This document shows, piece by piece, positions 7,946-16,417 of a stretch of DNA of 35,271 nt. The first letter of the stretch is position 1, and each line of letters begins with the position of its first letter. The translations under genes and the position numbers were made by a program. The DNA is from CALVGQ01 sp964370435. Its GTDB lineage: Bacteria; Bacillota_I; Bacilli_A; Erysipelotrichales; Erysipelotrichaceae. Location of the stretch: the NCBI GenBank assembly GCA_964370435.1, contig CAYJJG010000015.1:1-35271 (forward strand), in the 5' to 3' direction. The notes below the pieces were generated by a model. That model made no database searches. It was not told where the DNA came from and saw nothing but the letters and a program-made list of their open reading frames with translations.

Positions 7946-9127
7946 CTAAAATGTAGCTTTCGGATTAAACATCCGTTTATCTGTTTGAGAATCAAAGACT
8001 TTTTTGCCTTCTACATAAGTTGCTAAAGCTTGATAATCGTCACTAATAACAACAAAATCTGCATCTTTACCAATCTTTATACTACCCTTTATTGAGTCGA
8101 ACCCATAATTTTTCATAGGATTAAGTGATGTCATTTTAATTACTTCTTCCATTGGAATTTGAAGTTTTTCAACTAAATTATAAATACCATACAGAACAGG
8201 TTTAGAGCTACCCATTAATCTACCATCATCATCAATCACAAATCCTTCCTGAGTTACATTAATTGGTGTAACCCAGCCAGTATTATATCGACCCGGAGCT
8301 TTCCCATTGAATGCTGTACAGTCTGATATAATCATAAATTTAGAATAGTCTTTAATTTTAAACATAATTTCTATAAAATCAAGACAAACATGTATGCCAT
8401 CACAAATAATTTCACATACAACACGATCATCCATAAGCATAACTCCAAGACCACCAATATCACGGTGATGTAGTCCCACCATTACATTAGCCGTATGAGT
8501 TGATACACTGACACCTTGATCAACAGCCTTTTTAGCACCTTCTGACTTTAAGTCACTATGTGCAAAAGCTATTTTGCTTCCGCTTTTAATAAATTTTTGT
8601 GCCGTTTCTTTAAAATGTTCAAGTTCCGGTGCTATAGCAACTAATTTTAGCATTCCTTGTCCATCATCAATCATTTTTTGAATATGTGTTAGTGAAATTT
8701 TAGGATGTTCAATTTGACGTCCTTTTTCTCCGACACGGCTATAATACGGACCTTCTGAATGGATACCTAACACTCTGGCTCCCTTTATTGGCTCTTTCGC
8801 AACTTCTGCGACCTGTCTAATAGTTTCACTTGTAGTAGCTAAAACTGAAGTAACTCCGTCATAGGCTAAAGCTAGTAAATAGCTTCTAATATTTTCTTTT
8901 GCTAATTCATCGTTTTCTTTAAACTCATCTAAATCATATCCATATGTTCCGTGATTATGAGTATCAAAAATACCTGGTATAATGCGATTATCTTGATAAT
9001 CATGATAATTCTCTACTTTAGCACTCTTGTCTAAGAAACCAATAATTTTACCTTCTGATTCTATCAAATAACCATCTTGAATGCCTTCTTCAAAATAGAT
9101 ACGGCTTGATTTTATATACTTCATCAT
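7946..9127 (-). CDS. nagA: N-acetylglucosamine-6-phosphate deacetylase-like amidohydrolase
   Basis: A 393-residue amidohydrolase expected to remove acetate from an N-acetyl-hexosamine 6-phosphate in the cytoplasm. Visible motifs: metal-site HNH (H57, H59) in PGIFDTHNHG, the metal-binding Glu E125 in GIHSEGPYYS, H190 in AFAHSD, H211 in VSTHTANVMVGLHHRD, H246 in CDGIHV and the catalytic Asp D269 in IISDCTAF. In classical NagA the H211 region reads THLFNAM; THTANVM here is divergent, so the enzyme may act on GalNAc-6-phosphate or a related sugar. It is the last gene of the operon, nine bases after EIID. No deaminase (NagB) or sugar isomerase gene is present in the window, so those steps must be encoded elsewhere. 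Confidence 0.85.
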   Translation of the reverse strand: MMKYIKSSRIYFEEGIQDGYLIESEGKIIGFLDKSAKVENYHDYQDNRIIPGIFDTHNHGTYGYDLDEFKENDELAKENIRSYLLALAYDGVTSVLATTSETIRQVAEVAKEPIKGARVLGIHSEGPYYSRVGEKGRQIEHPKISLTHIQKMIDDGQGMLKLVAIAPELEHFKETAQKFIKSGSKIAFAHSDLKSEGAKKAVDQGVSVSTHTANVMVGLHHRDIGGLGVMLMDDRVVCEIICDGIHVCLDFIEIMFKIKDYSKFMIISDCTAFNGKAPGRYNTGWVTPINVTQEGFVIDDDGRLMGSSKPVLYGIYNLVEKLQIPMEEVIKMTSLNPMKNYGFDSIKGSIKIGKDADFVVISDDYQALATYVEGKKVFDSQTDKRMFNPKATF

Positions 9128-9136
9128 ATTACCCTC

Positions 9137-9964
9137 TTAGAAAACACCAACTGCTGATCCTAAAATGCTTACAGTAAGAATTAGTGCAATAATGTAAATA
9201 GGTTTCCATTTTCTTCTAATTAGATAAACAACTCCAAACAATAGTCCCAATTTCAAAATCCCGGGCATAATACCATCAAAGATGTTTTGCACCACCATTT
9301 CTGTGCCTGACCCCATTGGGATTACTAGCGGTGTACTAACAGAAACCATACTAGCTACAAGCGCACCTACCATCATTAACCCCATAGCACAGGCAGCATT
9401 AGTTATAGTTTTTATAATGCCCGTTTCAAATGCTTTTGTAATTGCATTAGTTCCCAATGTATATCCTAAATTAATAAGATACCATTTTACTGCTAAAAAT
9501 CCACCACCATAAATAGCTACAAACAATAATACGCCTAGAGCATTGCCTTGTGCAGCTAACGAAATCCCAATCCCTGCTGCAATAACACGGATACAGTTAA
9601 AGAAGATGGAATCCCCTACTGCTGCTAATGGTCCCATTAGTGAAGTTTTAATATTAGTAATCATTTCAGGTGTTACTGCTTCAGGATTTTTTGCTCTTTC
9701 TCTTTCTAAAGCATAAGATAGCCCTAAATTAAGCCCTGCTGCTGATGCATGGGTATTAAAAAACTCTGTATTTCTTACGAAGGCCTCTGTTGCTAATTCT
9801 TCATTATCACCATAAACTTCATTAATTATTGGCAACATACAATACGCATAGGTGTTTCCTTCCATTTTTACCATAGTAAAATCTGCCCAAAAATGACCTG
9901 AAATCCAAAACATGTGACGTAAATTTTTCTTTTCAATAGGCGTTAAAGTTTTATTGTTTTTCAT
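9137..9964 (-). CDS. PTS mannose/fructose/sorbose-family EIID subunit
   Basis: A 275-residue membrane subunit that works with EIIC to translocate the sugar. It has the usual EIID opening after a short charged leader (about 1-15), with ISGHFWADFTMVKMEGNTYAY, then the conserved ASAAGLNLGLSYALE and SLMGPLAAVGDSIFFNCIRVIAAGI. Hydrophobic segments follow to the C-terminus (VYLIRRKWKPIYIIALILTV). Its ATG overlaps the EIIC stop by one base (TAATG), so translation is coupled. With EIIA, EIIB and EIIC upstream and the deacetylase downstream, the transported sugar is most likely an N-acetylated amino sugar. Confidence 0.93.
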   Translation of the reverse strand: MKNNKTLTPIEKKNLRHMFWISGHFWADFTMVKMEGNTYAYCMLPIINEVYGDNEELATEAFVRNTEFFNTHASAAGLNLGLSYALERERAKNPEAVTPEMITNIKTSLMGPLAAVGDSIFFNCIRVIAAGIGISLAAQGNALGVLLFVAIYGGGFLAVKWYLINLGYTLGTNAITKAFETGIIKTITNAACAMGLMMVGALVASMVSVSTPLVIPMGSGTEMVVQNIFDGIMPGILKLGLLFGVVYLIRRKWKPIYIIALILTVSILGSAVGVF

Positions 9965-10755
9965 TAGAATAAATCCTCCTCTTTATTAGTAGAGTCCCCT
10001 AGAGACATTCTCAATTGGTTAATTTTATTTTCATTAGTAAACATAATAATAGCCACAGCTAATGCAAAAATAGAAACCGCGATTGTTGGAAGACTTAAGA
10101 ATTGCACTAGAGAAAAACCAATAAAGAAATAAATCCCCAATTCTTTAGACCAAATCATACTTGTTAAAATACCAAAACCTACTGCCACTAGCATTCCACC
10201 TGACACACCTAGACCAGTCATAATAAATTGCGGTAACACTTGAGTTAATCCTTCTAAATTTCCTACACCAAGCCAAATAGATAAGAATATAATTATCGTT
10301 CTAGGTAATGGAGTAATTACAAATAAATACAAATAATGTAACCTAATATATGCTTTTTGATTATTTTCAGCTGCATATTTATCATATAAGCCTAATAGTG
10401 CTAATCCAATTGGAGAAGTTAATGTACTTGTATAAGAAATTAAAGTTCCGATTGGAAGCGCTAGCGCAATTGCAACATTTTGATCTGCACCTGTTAATAT
10501 AACAAAAGCAACCGGAATTAATGTTCCTGACATTGGGTCGGACGGAACCACACCACCTATAGCTGAAATACCCATGTAAATAGCTTCAAGTGAAGCTCCC
10601 ATAATTAACCCTGTTTGCACATCACCTAATGCAAGACCCGTTAAAAAACCAACAAACAACGGTCTCCATGTTGCATCCCATGCAAAGAAATTATCTAATA
10701 CGCAAATCAAATAATTAACCACTGCTAATATCATAGCTGCTTGTAACATTGACAT
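9964..10755 (-). CDS. PTS mannose/fructose/sorbose-family EIIC subunit
   Basis: A 263-residue, strongly hydrophobic permease subunit of the mannose-class PTS. It contains the family features FLTGLALGDVQTGLIMGASLE near the start, then GGVVPSDPMSGTLIPVAF, and LPIGTLISYTSTLTSPI, with about seven membrane spans. The C-terminus is a short polar tail ending KEEDLF, interestingly the same EEDLF ending as the EIIA subunit of this operon. It starts 13 bases after EIIB and overlaps EIID by one base. Confidence 0.93.
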   Translation of the reverse strand: MSMLQAAMILAVVNYLICVLDNFFAWDATWRPLFVGFLTGLALGDVQTGLIMGASLEAIYMGISAIGGVVPSDPMSGTLIPVAFVILTGADQNVAIALALPIGTLISYTSTLTSPIGLALLGLYDKYAAENNQKAYIRLHYLYLFVITPLPRTIIIFLSIWLGVGNLEGLTQVLPQFIMTGLGVSGGMLVAVGFGILTSMIWSKELGIYFFIGFSLVQFLSLPTIAVSIFALAVAIIMFTNENKINQLRMSLGDSTNKEEDLF

Positions 10756-10768
10756 CTCTTTTTTCCTC

Positions 10769-11254
10769 CTATTTTATTAAAGATTTTAAAGAAATTTTTG
10801 GATCACTAGTAAGCATTCTTACTTCGCATTCTATCCCTGTATTTAAAATTTCCTTAAATGTCAAGACTTCTTCATCATTTAGATAAAGATTGTTTTTATA
10901 CTCGATACGCTTTTTCTTGTCCAAATTTACTCTACCAAAATTACCTACATTTAAATAAGGTATTCCTTCTACCTCTTTGATGATTTTAAGAGCATCTTCT
11001 GGATTGTCGACCACAATAAATATAGATAAGCTTTGAGCTCTAGGATCATTTAATTGTGCAATTGCTTCATCTATTTTCTTTATAACTACTTTCATTCCAT
11101 TAGGTGCTGCCATTCTAAGTGAAGCCATCACAATTGGACTTGATGCAGCTGCATCATTAGCCACTACAATAGCATCAACTGCTAGTTGTCTTGCCCACTG
11201 ATTAGCGACTTGTCCGTGAATCAATCTTTCGTCAATTCTCAATAATTTAATCAT
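10769..11254 (-). CDS. PTS mannose/fructose/sorbose-family EIIB subunit
   Basis: A 161-residue cytoplasmic phosphotransfer protein. The signature RIDERLIHGQVANQW sits at the N-terminus; H13 in LIHGQ is the expected phospho-histidine that passes phosphate from EIIA to the incoming sugar. Length and the downstream LRMAAPNGMKVVIKKIDEAI and YLNVGNFGR stretches are normal for the family. It lies 18 bases after EIIA. Confidence 0.94.
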   Translation of the reverse strand: MIKLLRIDERLIHGQVANQWARQLAVDAIVVANDAAASSPIVMASLRMAAPNGMKVVIKKIDEAIAQLNDPRAQSLSIFIVVDNPEDALKIIKEVEGIPYLNVGNFGRVNLDKKKRIEYKNNLYLNDEEVLTFKEILNTGIECEVRMLTSDPKISLKSLIK

Positions 11255-11272
11255 TTCCTTTCCTCCTTTCTA

Positions 11273-11683
11273 TTAAAATAAATCCTCTTCTATATCCAGT
11301 TGTGTATCATTTATATAAACAAGCGAAGATTTTGCTTGTTCTATACTTGCTTTAATATCAATATCGTTCATTATCTGATCTTTCATAATAATTTCCATTA
11401 CTATTGCTAAATTATATCCTGCTATAATTTTTACTTTTTTATTTCCATATGTCTGTCTAAACAACTCTTGTTGAACACTACCGCCATAAATATCACAAAA
11501 AATAATTAACTGCTCATAATCACCAAGTTCTTTTAGTTTATCTTCAACACACTCCTCTATTGATTTATTGTCTTTAAAAGCCATTAACGTATAAATAGAA
11601 GTTCTTTCTCCAATCATAAATTCTAAAAAATTTAATGTTCCTACACTAAAATCCATATGACTAGCAAGTAAGTATTTAATCAT
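11273..11683 (-). CDS. PTS mannose/fructose/sorbose-family EIIA subunit
   Basis: A 136-residue cytoplasmic EIIA, first gene of the PTS operon. The phospho-acceptor is H9 in YLLASHMDFSVG, matching the position of the active histidine of ManX-type EIIA domains. The middle IIFCDIYGGSVQQELF is also typical. It accepts phosphate from HPr and hands it to EIIB. A GAGGTGA ribosome binding site precedes the ATG. Confidence 0.93.
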   Translation of the reverse strand: MIKYLLASHMDFSVGTLNFLEFMIGERTSIYTLMAFKDNKSIEECVEDKLKELGDYEQLIIFCDIYGGSVQQELFRQTYGNKKVKIIAGYNLAIVMEIIMKDQIMNDIDIKASIEQAKSSLVYINDTQLDIEEDLF

Positions 11684-11707
11684 ATTTTCACCTCATAATA
11701 TACTGTA

Positions 11708-11713
11708 ATTATA
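11708..11713 (-). promoter_or_regulatory. Likely -10 element of the PTS operon
   Basis: A TATAAT on the minus strand, 24 bases upstream of the EIIA start. No consensus -35 lies 16-18 bases further upstream (a TTGCAG is 21 bases away), as expected if the promoter needs an activator such as the PRD-type protein. Confidence 0.45.
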
Positions 11714-11774
11714 GCTATTTCTTTATTGTTTTTACTGCAATTATTTACTATTTCATACTGTATATAACCGCTAT

Positions 11775-11805
11775 AAAAAATACCACTAATTGCTGATTAG
11801 TGGTA
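11775..11805 (-). terminator. Intrinsic terminator of the MFS transporter gene
   Basis: Arms TACCACTAAT (11781-11790) and ATTAGTGGTA (11796-11805) pair perfectly around a five-base loop and are followed on the minus strand by TTTTTT. It separates the MFS gene from the PTS operon. Confidence 0.88.
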
Positions 11806-11827
11806 AATATTAATCGATTAAGTGTTA

Positions 11828-13006
11828 TTATATAGCTTTTCGATTCTTGAAGCAAAGTAGCCCGGCTATAATAATTAAAGCTATCCATAGCAGTAATGTC
11901 ACATCCCATCCATAAAGTTCATTAAGTTTGGCTATGCCATAAGCTGATAGTGCACTACCAACATAGGTGCAAGCATTTAATATCCCAGAGATTGTTGAAG
12001 TCTTGCCATAAGCTAGATACCTAGCAGGTAAATTGCCTATTAACAATAAATTAGTTCCATGCATACACGAGGACATCAAGGTAAGATTGATAATCGCTAA
12101 AACCATGTTATCCCTACTAAAATAGAGTAGTGCTGAAGAGAATAGTGCTATAAACCATATATAAGATGAAAGCATGAGTTCGCTTTTAATTTTATCAGCC
12201 CATTTTCTAGTGACCAAAACAGCAACGATGCTACTAGCTGGTAAAATGGTTGTTGATAATATAGCCATTGACGCAGACTGGTTAAACATCTCATTAATGA
12301 ATGCTGGCATCCATGTAGTTATACCATCACGCATAAACCCTTGAATAACTATAACCACTAAAATAGGTATTAGCCCTGTTTTTATCATTATTTTTATTAC
12401 AGAGTCTTTGCTAATCACAGTATTCAAGTTCATTTTAATACTATCTACCTTGCTCATATTAAAATGCCATACTAACAATGCACTTAGCCCTAACAAAGCA
12501 CTAGCTACAAATATAATTTGATATTCGAAATACATTAAACATATCGGTACTAGTATATAAATCAAAATAGTAGCTAAAGATGCAGACATGATCACCAAAG
12601 AGGAACTTTTTTTATATTGTTGATTATCAAAGACACTAAGCATAATTTTAACTAAAGGAGGCCATAACAATGCCTGCCCAAATCCATTGATAGTCCAAAG
12701 TATAGTTATTATCATAATATCCTTAGTTAAAACTATTGATACATTCATCAATGCGGTAATTAAAAGTCCAGTTGAGATAATTTTTTTACTATCAATTTTA
12801 TCTCCCAAATACCCTGCAATAAGCTGCCCGATACCATAACTCATAAAACTAAAGGATATTGGAAGTCCTGCTAACGAATTTGAAATATTAAGACTGTCTG
12901 CAATAGCAATAACTAGTGCACCATAATTTATTCTCGTGATATAACTTGTGAAGTACACAACACAAAAAAGCAATGTTAATCGCCCAATACTTTTATTCAT
13001 CCGCAC
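11828..13006 (-). CDS. MFS transporter, OPA (organophosphate antiporter)-like
   Basis: A 392-residue protein with about twelve membrane spans. The first span VVYFTSYITRINYGALVIAI has the opening typical of the OPA branch (hexose-phosphate and glycerol-phosphate antiporters). The conserved loop between spans 2 and 3 reads GYLGDKIDSKK, a form of the MFS G-x-x-x-D-[RK] motif. The substrate cannot be read from sequence; a phosphorylated or acidic sugar would suit the neighbouring amino-sugar PTS. It is a single-gene unit with its own strong promoter (13078-13105) and terminator (11775-11805). Confidence 0.78.
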   Translation of the reverse strand: MRMNKSIGRLTLLFCVVYFTSYITRINYGALVIAIADSLNISNSLAGLPISFSFMSYGIGQLIAGYLGDKIDSKKIISTGLLITALMNVSIVLTKDIMIITILWTINGFGQALLWPPLVKIMLSVFDNQQYKKSSSLVIMSASLATILIYILVPICLMYFEYQIIFVASALLGLSALLVWHFNMSKVDSIKMNLNTVISKDSVIKIMIKTGLIPILVVIVIQGFMRDGITTWMPAFINEMFNQSASMAILSTTILPASSIVAVLVTRKWADKIKSELMLSSYIWFIALFSSALLYFSRDNMVLAIINLTLMSSCMHGTNLLLIGNLPARYLAYGKTSTISGILNACTYVGSALSAYGIAKLNELYGWDVTLLLWIALIIIAGLLCFKNRKAI

Positions 13007-13077
13007 ACCAATAGTTACATTTTAATTCTCCACAGCACATATACTTAATCTTCTTTCTATTGATTACATTATCTCTA

Positions 13078-13105
13078 ATTATAAAATGAACAGCATTATT
13101 GTCAA
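13078..13105 (-). promoter_or_regulatory. Consensus promoter of the MFS transporter gene
   Basis: On the minus strand TTGACA (13100-13105) and TATAAT (13078-13083) are both perfect matches to the housekeeping consensus, with a 16-base spacer. Transcription would start near 13071, giving a leader of about 65 bases. Confidence 0.85.
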
Positions 13106-13111
13106 GGATAT

Positions 13112-13152
13112 AAAAAGATTTAAGAGTTAAGCACATCCTCTTAAACCTTTTT
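13112..13152. terminator. 15-bp hairpin with A/T flanks behind the MFS promoter
   Basis: Arms 13112-13126 and 13138-13152 pair at 14 of 15 positions around an 11-base loop; A-runs at one end and T-runs at the other give it the form of a bidirectional terminator. It lies between two divergent gene starts, where no known transcript should end, directly behind a -35 box. Confidence 0.55.
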
Positions 13153-13378
13153 ATCCTACAACTACCCTATTTTGAAACTTTCCTTAGTTTACTCTTAATT
13201 AATATCATTTTACTTTCCTTGGAAATTTTAATTATCTAGTTATATCCAATTAAGAAAATTACTAGTATAATATACTTATCTTTATTAATTCTCATATTAT
13301 GAGAGAGAATCTTGGTATTAGGGCTGTACTTATTAAACTTTCAATTTTAAAATTTAGTTAATCAAGGAGGATATTTCT

Positions 13379-14566
13379 ATGAATAATACTATAGCAGAAA
13401 ATATCATTGCTTTTAGAAAAGCTAACGGGATGAGTCAACAAGATTTAGGAGATATGTTGCATGTCTCTAGCAAAACCATTAGTCGCTGGGAAACAGGAAA
13501 AGGCATGCCTGATTTGAGTGTGTTGCCGACTATTGCCGCTTTATTTAATGTCAGTGTAGACGAATTATTAACTGGTGAAAAAAATGTACCAATAAGTAGT
13601 CATACATTAGAAAAAAGCTTAAATTATTTAGTTAAAAAAAATACTAATATTATAACTTTAATAGGAACCTTGTTATGTTTAATAATGGGTATTATTCTTA
13701 TTAATTATGTACTATTTTTAAATACCGATACAACATTATTCTCTACTTTCTATAGTGTTTCTGGATTACAGATAGTCTATAATGAAACTCGTTATTTAGT
13801 GTTTATGATTGCTTTAACATTTAATTTAAGTATCTTAATTGGTTTTATTGCCTTTGTATTCTATAAATATAAAAGCTTAATTTATGATGACGATCTTGCT
13901 CATAAGATAATTGATGGCAAGCTTCATATTATAACTATAGCCGCTCGCTTTTGTTATATTATGCTTTCCTTTATCAGTTCTACAATACTTAGTTTATTAA
14001 CTATTGAAAAACCAACAACAATATTTGATCAATATAGTTTTTCAATTGAAAGCTGGCTACTATATACCATACTATTCTTCTTTTGTCTTTCAGTGCTATA
14101 TGAATTTTATATCAAGAATATAATAATTGATAAAATAAAAAACAGAAAACTTTCCTTAGTTTCAAAGAGAAATATAAAAAAGTTAAGTTTTTATCTTCTT
14201 AGCTATCTTGTTTTATTTTTAACTCTTCAAGGACTAGAACATTTTAAACTGCATTTTACTACTGAAATTGAATTTAATACTTATCGTGAATATATCGATT
14301 ATGTTGAGATTAATATCCCTGATGATAAAGCAGTTTTTAAAACCTCTGATATCATTTTAGAACAATCTTTTGAAGGGAATTTTGCACCCCATTCTATCTA
14401 TCGTGATTACATTGTAGAAATCAACATCACAGAAGGAAGTAATTTACCTATTACAATTGTCACTTATGAGCAATTTATGTACTACCTCAAAAATCTTTAT
14501 CTTTTGCTTTTTTATAGTATACCTATAACTTTATGTATTTTTTTAAAAGCTAACTACAAAAAATAG
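13379..14566 (+). CDS. Membrane-anchored XRE-family regulator
   Basis: A 395-residue protein. Residues 5-65 form a Cro/CI-type helix-turn-helix (MSQQDLGDMLHVSSKTISRWE, then a DLSVLPTIAALFNVSVDELLTG tail). After a linker come about five or six hydrophobic segments (from residue 83 on), a soluble stretch of some 70 residues (about 295-365) and a last membrane span. Such fusions are common in Firmicutes and are thought to sense membrane or envelope signals, but the ligand is unknown. The start has a strong AAGGAGG nine bases upstream. The terminator overlaps the stop codon, so it is a monocistronic unit. Confidence 0.8.
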   Translation: MNNTIAENIIAFRKANGMSQQDLGDMLHVSSKTISRWETGKGMPDLSVLPTIAALFNVSVDELLTGEKNVPISSHTLEKSLNYLVKKNTNIITLIGTLLCLIMGIILINYVLFLNTDTTLFSTFYSVSGLQIVYNETRYLVFMIALTFNLSILIGFIAFVFYKYKSLIYDDDLAHKIIDGKLHIITIAARFCYIMLSFISSTILSLLTIEKPTTIFDQYSFSIESWLLYTILFFFCLSVLYEFYIKNIIIDKIKNRKLSLVSKRNIKKLSFYLLSYLVLFLTLQGLEHFKLHFTTEIEFNTYREYIDYVEINIPDDKAVFKTSDIILEQSFEGNFAPHSIYRDYIVEINITEGSNLPITIVTYEQFMYYLKNLYLLLFYSIPITLCIFLKANYKK

Positions 14567-14576
14567 TTAGCTTTTT
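14545..14576 (+). terminator. Terminator of the XRE gene
   Basis: Arms AAAAGCTAACTA (14545-14556) and TAGTTAGCTTTT (14564-14575) pair perfectly over 12 bp and end in a T-run. The stop codon lies inside the second arm. Confidence 0.88.
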
Positions 14577-14606
14577 AAATATATTCTCTATGTTCACAAG
14601 AATTTA

Positions 14607-14615
14607 TGCTATACT
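14607..14615 (+). promoter_or_regulatory. Extended -10 element for aspA
   Basis: TGCTATACT matches the extended -10 form TGnTATAAT closely, about 50 bases before the aspA start. The region upstream is weak as a -35. Confidence 0.45.
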
Positions 14616-14665
14616 CTATATGGAAATAATTAGGTTTACATCATTACCTAAAGATAGGATAGAAT

Positions 14666-16096
14666 ATGACAACACAAGAATATCGCATTGAAAAAGACTC
14701 CTTAGGAGAGATTAAAGTTTTAAAAGATGCATTATATGGAGCTCAAACAACTCGTTCTTCACAAAATTTTTATTTAACTGGATCAACCACTCATCCAGTA
14801 ATGATAAAGTCGCTAGGCATGCTTAAAAAAGCTAGCGCTATGGCTAATCATGCTTGTGGTATTATAGATGCTGAGCGCCTTGATTATATTAAATTAGCGT
14901 GCGACGAAATTATAGATGGAAAACTAGACCAATGGTTTATTACTGATAGTATTCAAGGTGGTGCTGGAACCAGCGTCAATATGAACGCTAATGAAGTAAT
15001 CTCTAATCGAGCTAGTCAACTAGCAGGACATAAGCTAGGCACTTATGAATATATCCATCCTAATGATCATATCAATTTCGGTCAGAGTACGAACGATGTC
15101 TTTCCGAGTGCTGGAAGATTAACTTGTCTTTTTTTAGTACAGGAACTATTAGAAGAATTACAATTTTTGATAGATGAGCTTTTAAAAAAATCAAAAGAAT
15201 TCAGTGCTGTTATTAAGTTGGGAAGAACACATCTTCAAGATGCAGTTCCTATTACAATGGGGCAAGAGTTCCATGCTTTCGCAACCTCATTAATAAGGGA
15301 TTCTAAAAGAATAAAACAAGCTTTCGTCACCTTAAAATCACTTAATATGGGTGCTACAGCGGTAGGTACTGGTATAAATGCTGATGAACGCTATCGTCGA
15401 ATTTTGATACCGATCTTATGTGAAATAACTCAAATAGATTTAGCGAGCACAAAAGATTTAATAGATGGTACTAGAAATGTGGATCCTTTTGTATGGGCTA
15501 GTTCTTCTCTTAAAACGCTATGTGTTAATATGTCCAAAATGTGCAATGACTTACGCTTAATGTCCTCTGGTCCTAAAACAGGTTTTGGTGAAATAACCCT
15601 ACCTGCAAGACAGCCAGGTTCATCCATTATGCCCGGAAAAGTTAATCCTGTCATTCCAGAAGTTGTTAATCAAGTTTGTTTTCAGGTTTTTGGTAATGAT
15701 TTAACCATCTTAAAAGCTGCTGAAGCTGGACAAATGGAACTAAACGTATTTGAGCCAGTATTATTTTATAATCTATTTCAAAGCATTGAAATTATCACTA
15801 GAGCCTGTAGAACTTTAAGAGAAAATTGTATTGTCGATATTAAAGCAAATCGTGAACACTGCGAAGATTTAGTGGACCGCTCTCTTGGTACTGCTACTGC
15901 CTTAGCCCCTCATATCGGCTATACTGAGGCTTCTAAACTTTCAAAACAAGCCTTGCTAGAAAATAGAAAATTAAAAGAACTTATTTTAGAAAATAATTTG
16001 CTCACTAAAGAAGAACTTGATCAAATACTAGATTTAAATGCAATGACTAGACCAGGTATTCCTGGCAAGAAGTTATTAAAGAAGAAAAAAATATAA
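14666..16096 (+). CDS. aspA: Aspartate ammonia-lyase
   Basis: A 476-residue member of the aspartase/fumarase superfamily, which converts L-aspartate to fumarate and ammonia as a tetramer. The opening YRIEKDSLGE...YGAQTTRSSQNFYLTG resembles aspartase rather than fumarase. The signature loop GSSIMPGKVNP (318-328) carries the catalytic serine and is followed by VIPEVVNQVCFQV, as in aspartases (fumarases differ here). Other conserved blocks are GAGTSVNMNANEV (99-111), GQSTNDVFPSA (139-149) and GRTHLQDAVPITMGQEF (186-202). Length is normal. The ribosome binding site (AGGATAG) is moderate. It is a single-gene unit with its own terminator. Confidence 0.92.
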   Translation: MTTQEYRIEKDSLGEIKVLKDALYGAQTTRSSQNFYLTGSTTHPVMIKSLGMLKKASAMANHACGIIDAERLDYIKLACDEIIDGKLDQWFITDSIQGGAGTSVNMNANEVISNRASQLAGHKLGTYEYIHPNDHINFGQSTNDVFPSAGRLTCLFLVQELLEELQFLIDELLKKSKEFSAVIKLGRTHLQDAVPITMGQEFHAFATSLIRDSKRIKQAFVTLKSLNMGATAVGTGINADERYRRILIPILCEITQIDLASTKDLIDGTRNVDPFVWASSSLKTLCVNMSKMCNDLRLMSSGPKTGFGEITLPARQPGSSIMPGKVNPVIPEVVNQVCFQVFGNDLTILKAAEAGQMELNVFEPVLFYNLFQSIEIITRACRTLRENCIVDIKANREHCEDLVDRSLGTATALAPHIGYTEASKLSKQALLENRKLKELILENNLLTKEELDQILDLNAMTRPGIPGKKLLKKKKI

Positions 16097-16413
16097 ATTC
16101 ACTAGTAAATACTAGATTACTTATGAGAAGAAAAAGTATAAATTTCTATTTTATACTTTTTTATTTGCTTTAGTAAATTATTGTGTTATTTATATCTAGT
16201 AATAAATCTCATATCTATTTACTTATTATTACTTAATTTTGAAGTAATCCTCCCTTAAGTGGTTTTCTAAGCATGTTTTGGTAGTAGGGTTGTCGCATTC
16301 TTTGTTTTAAATATTTAATCCATATATTATCTATGTTCCATCTCATCTTTAAAAGATACTATTGTCGTAATTAAACAAACACCATAATAAAAAACAGCCT
16401 AAGCTGTCTTTTA
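16097..16413. other. Convergent intergenic region
   Basis: This 317-base stretch lies between the convergent aspA and Bce-permease genes. It contains one terminator at each end and nothing recognisable between 16163 and 16383. Confidence 0.7.
16131..16162 (+). terminator. Terminator of aspA
   Basis: Arms AAAAAGTATAAA (16131-16142) and TTTATACTTTTT (16150-16161) form a 12-bp stem with a seven-base loop and a T-rich tail. Confidence 0.82.
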
Positions 16414-16417
16414 TTAT
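16384..16417 (-). terminator. Terminator of the Bce-type operon
   Basis: Arms 16384-16398 and 16403-16417 pair at 14 of 15 positions around a CTAA loop; on the minus strand the GC core is followed by TTTTTTATTAT. It overlaps the permease stop codon. Confidence 0.87.

Larger units (their letters stand above)
13007..13378. other. Divergent intergenic region between MFS and XRE genes
   Basis: This 372-base stretch has no gene. It holds the consensus promoter of the MFS gene, a long hairpin just behind that promoter (13112-13152), and the leader of the XRE gene with a strong AAGGAGG ribosome binding site (13366-13372). A TATAAT-like element near 13267 may serve the XRE gene. Confidence 0.7.

Noticed and set aside
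11684..11774. Sugar-responsive riboswitch or antiterminator hairpin ahead of the PTS operon
   Set aside because: The only hairpin here belongs to the terminator of the preceding gene; the leader of the PTS operon is too short and unstructured.
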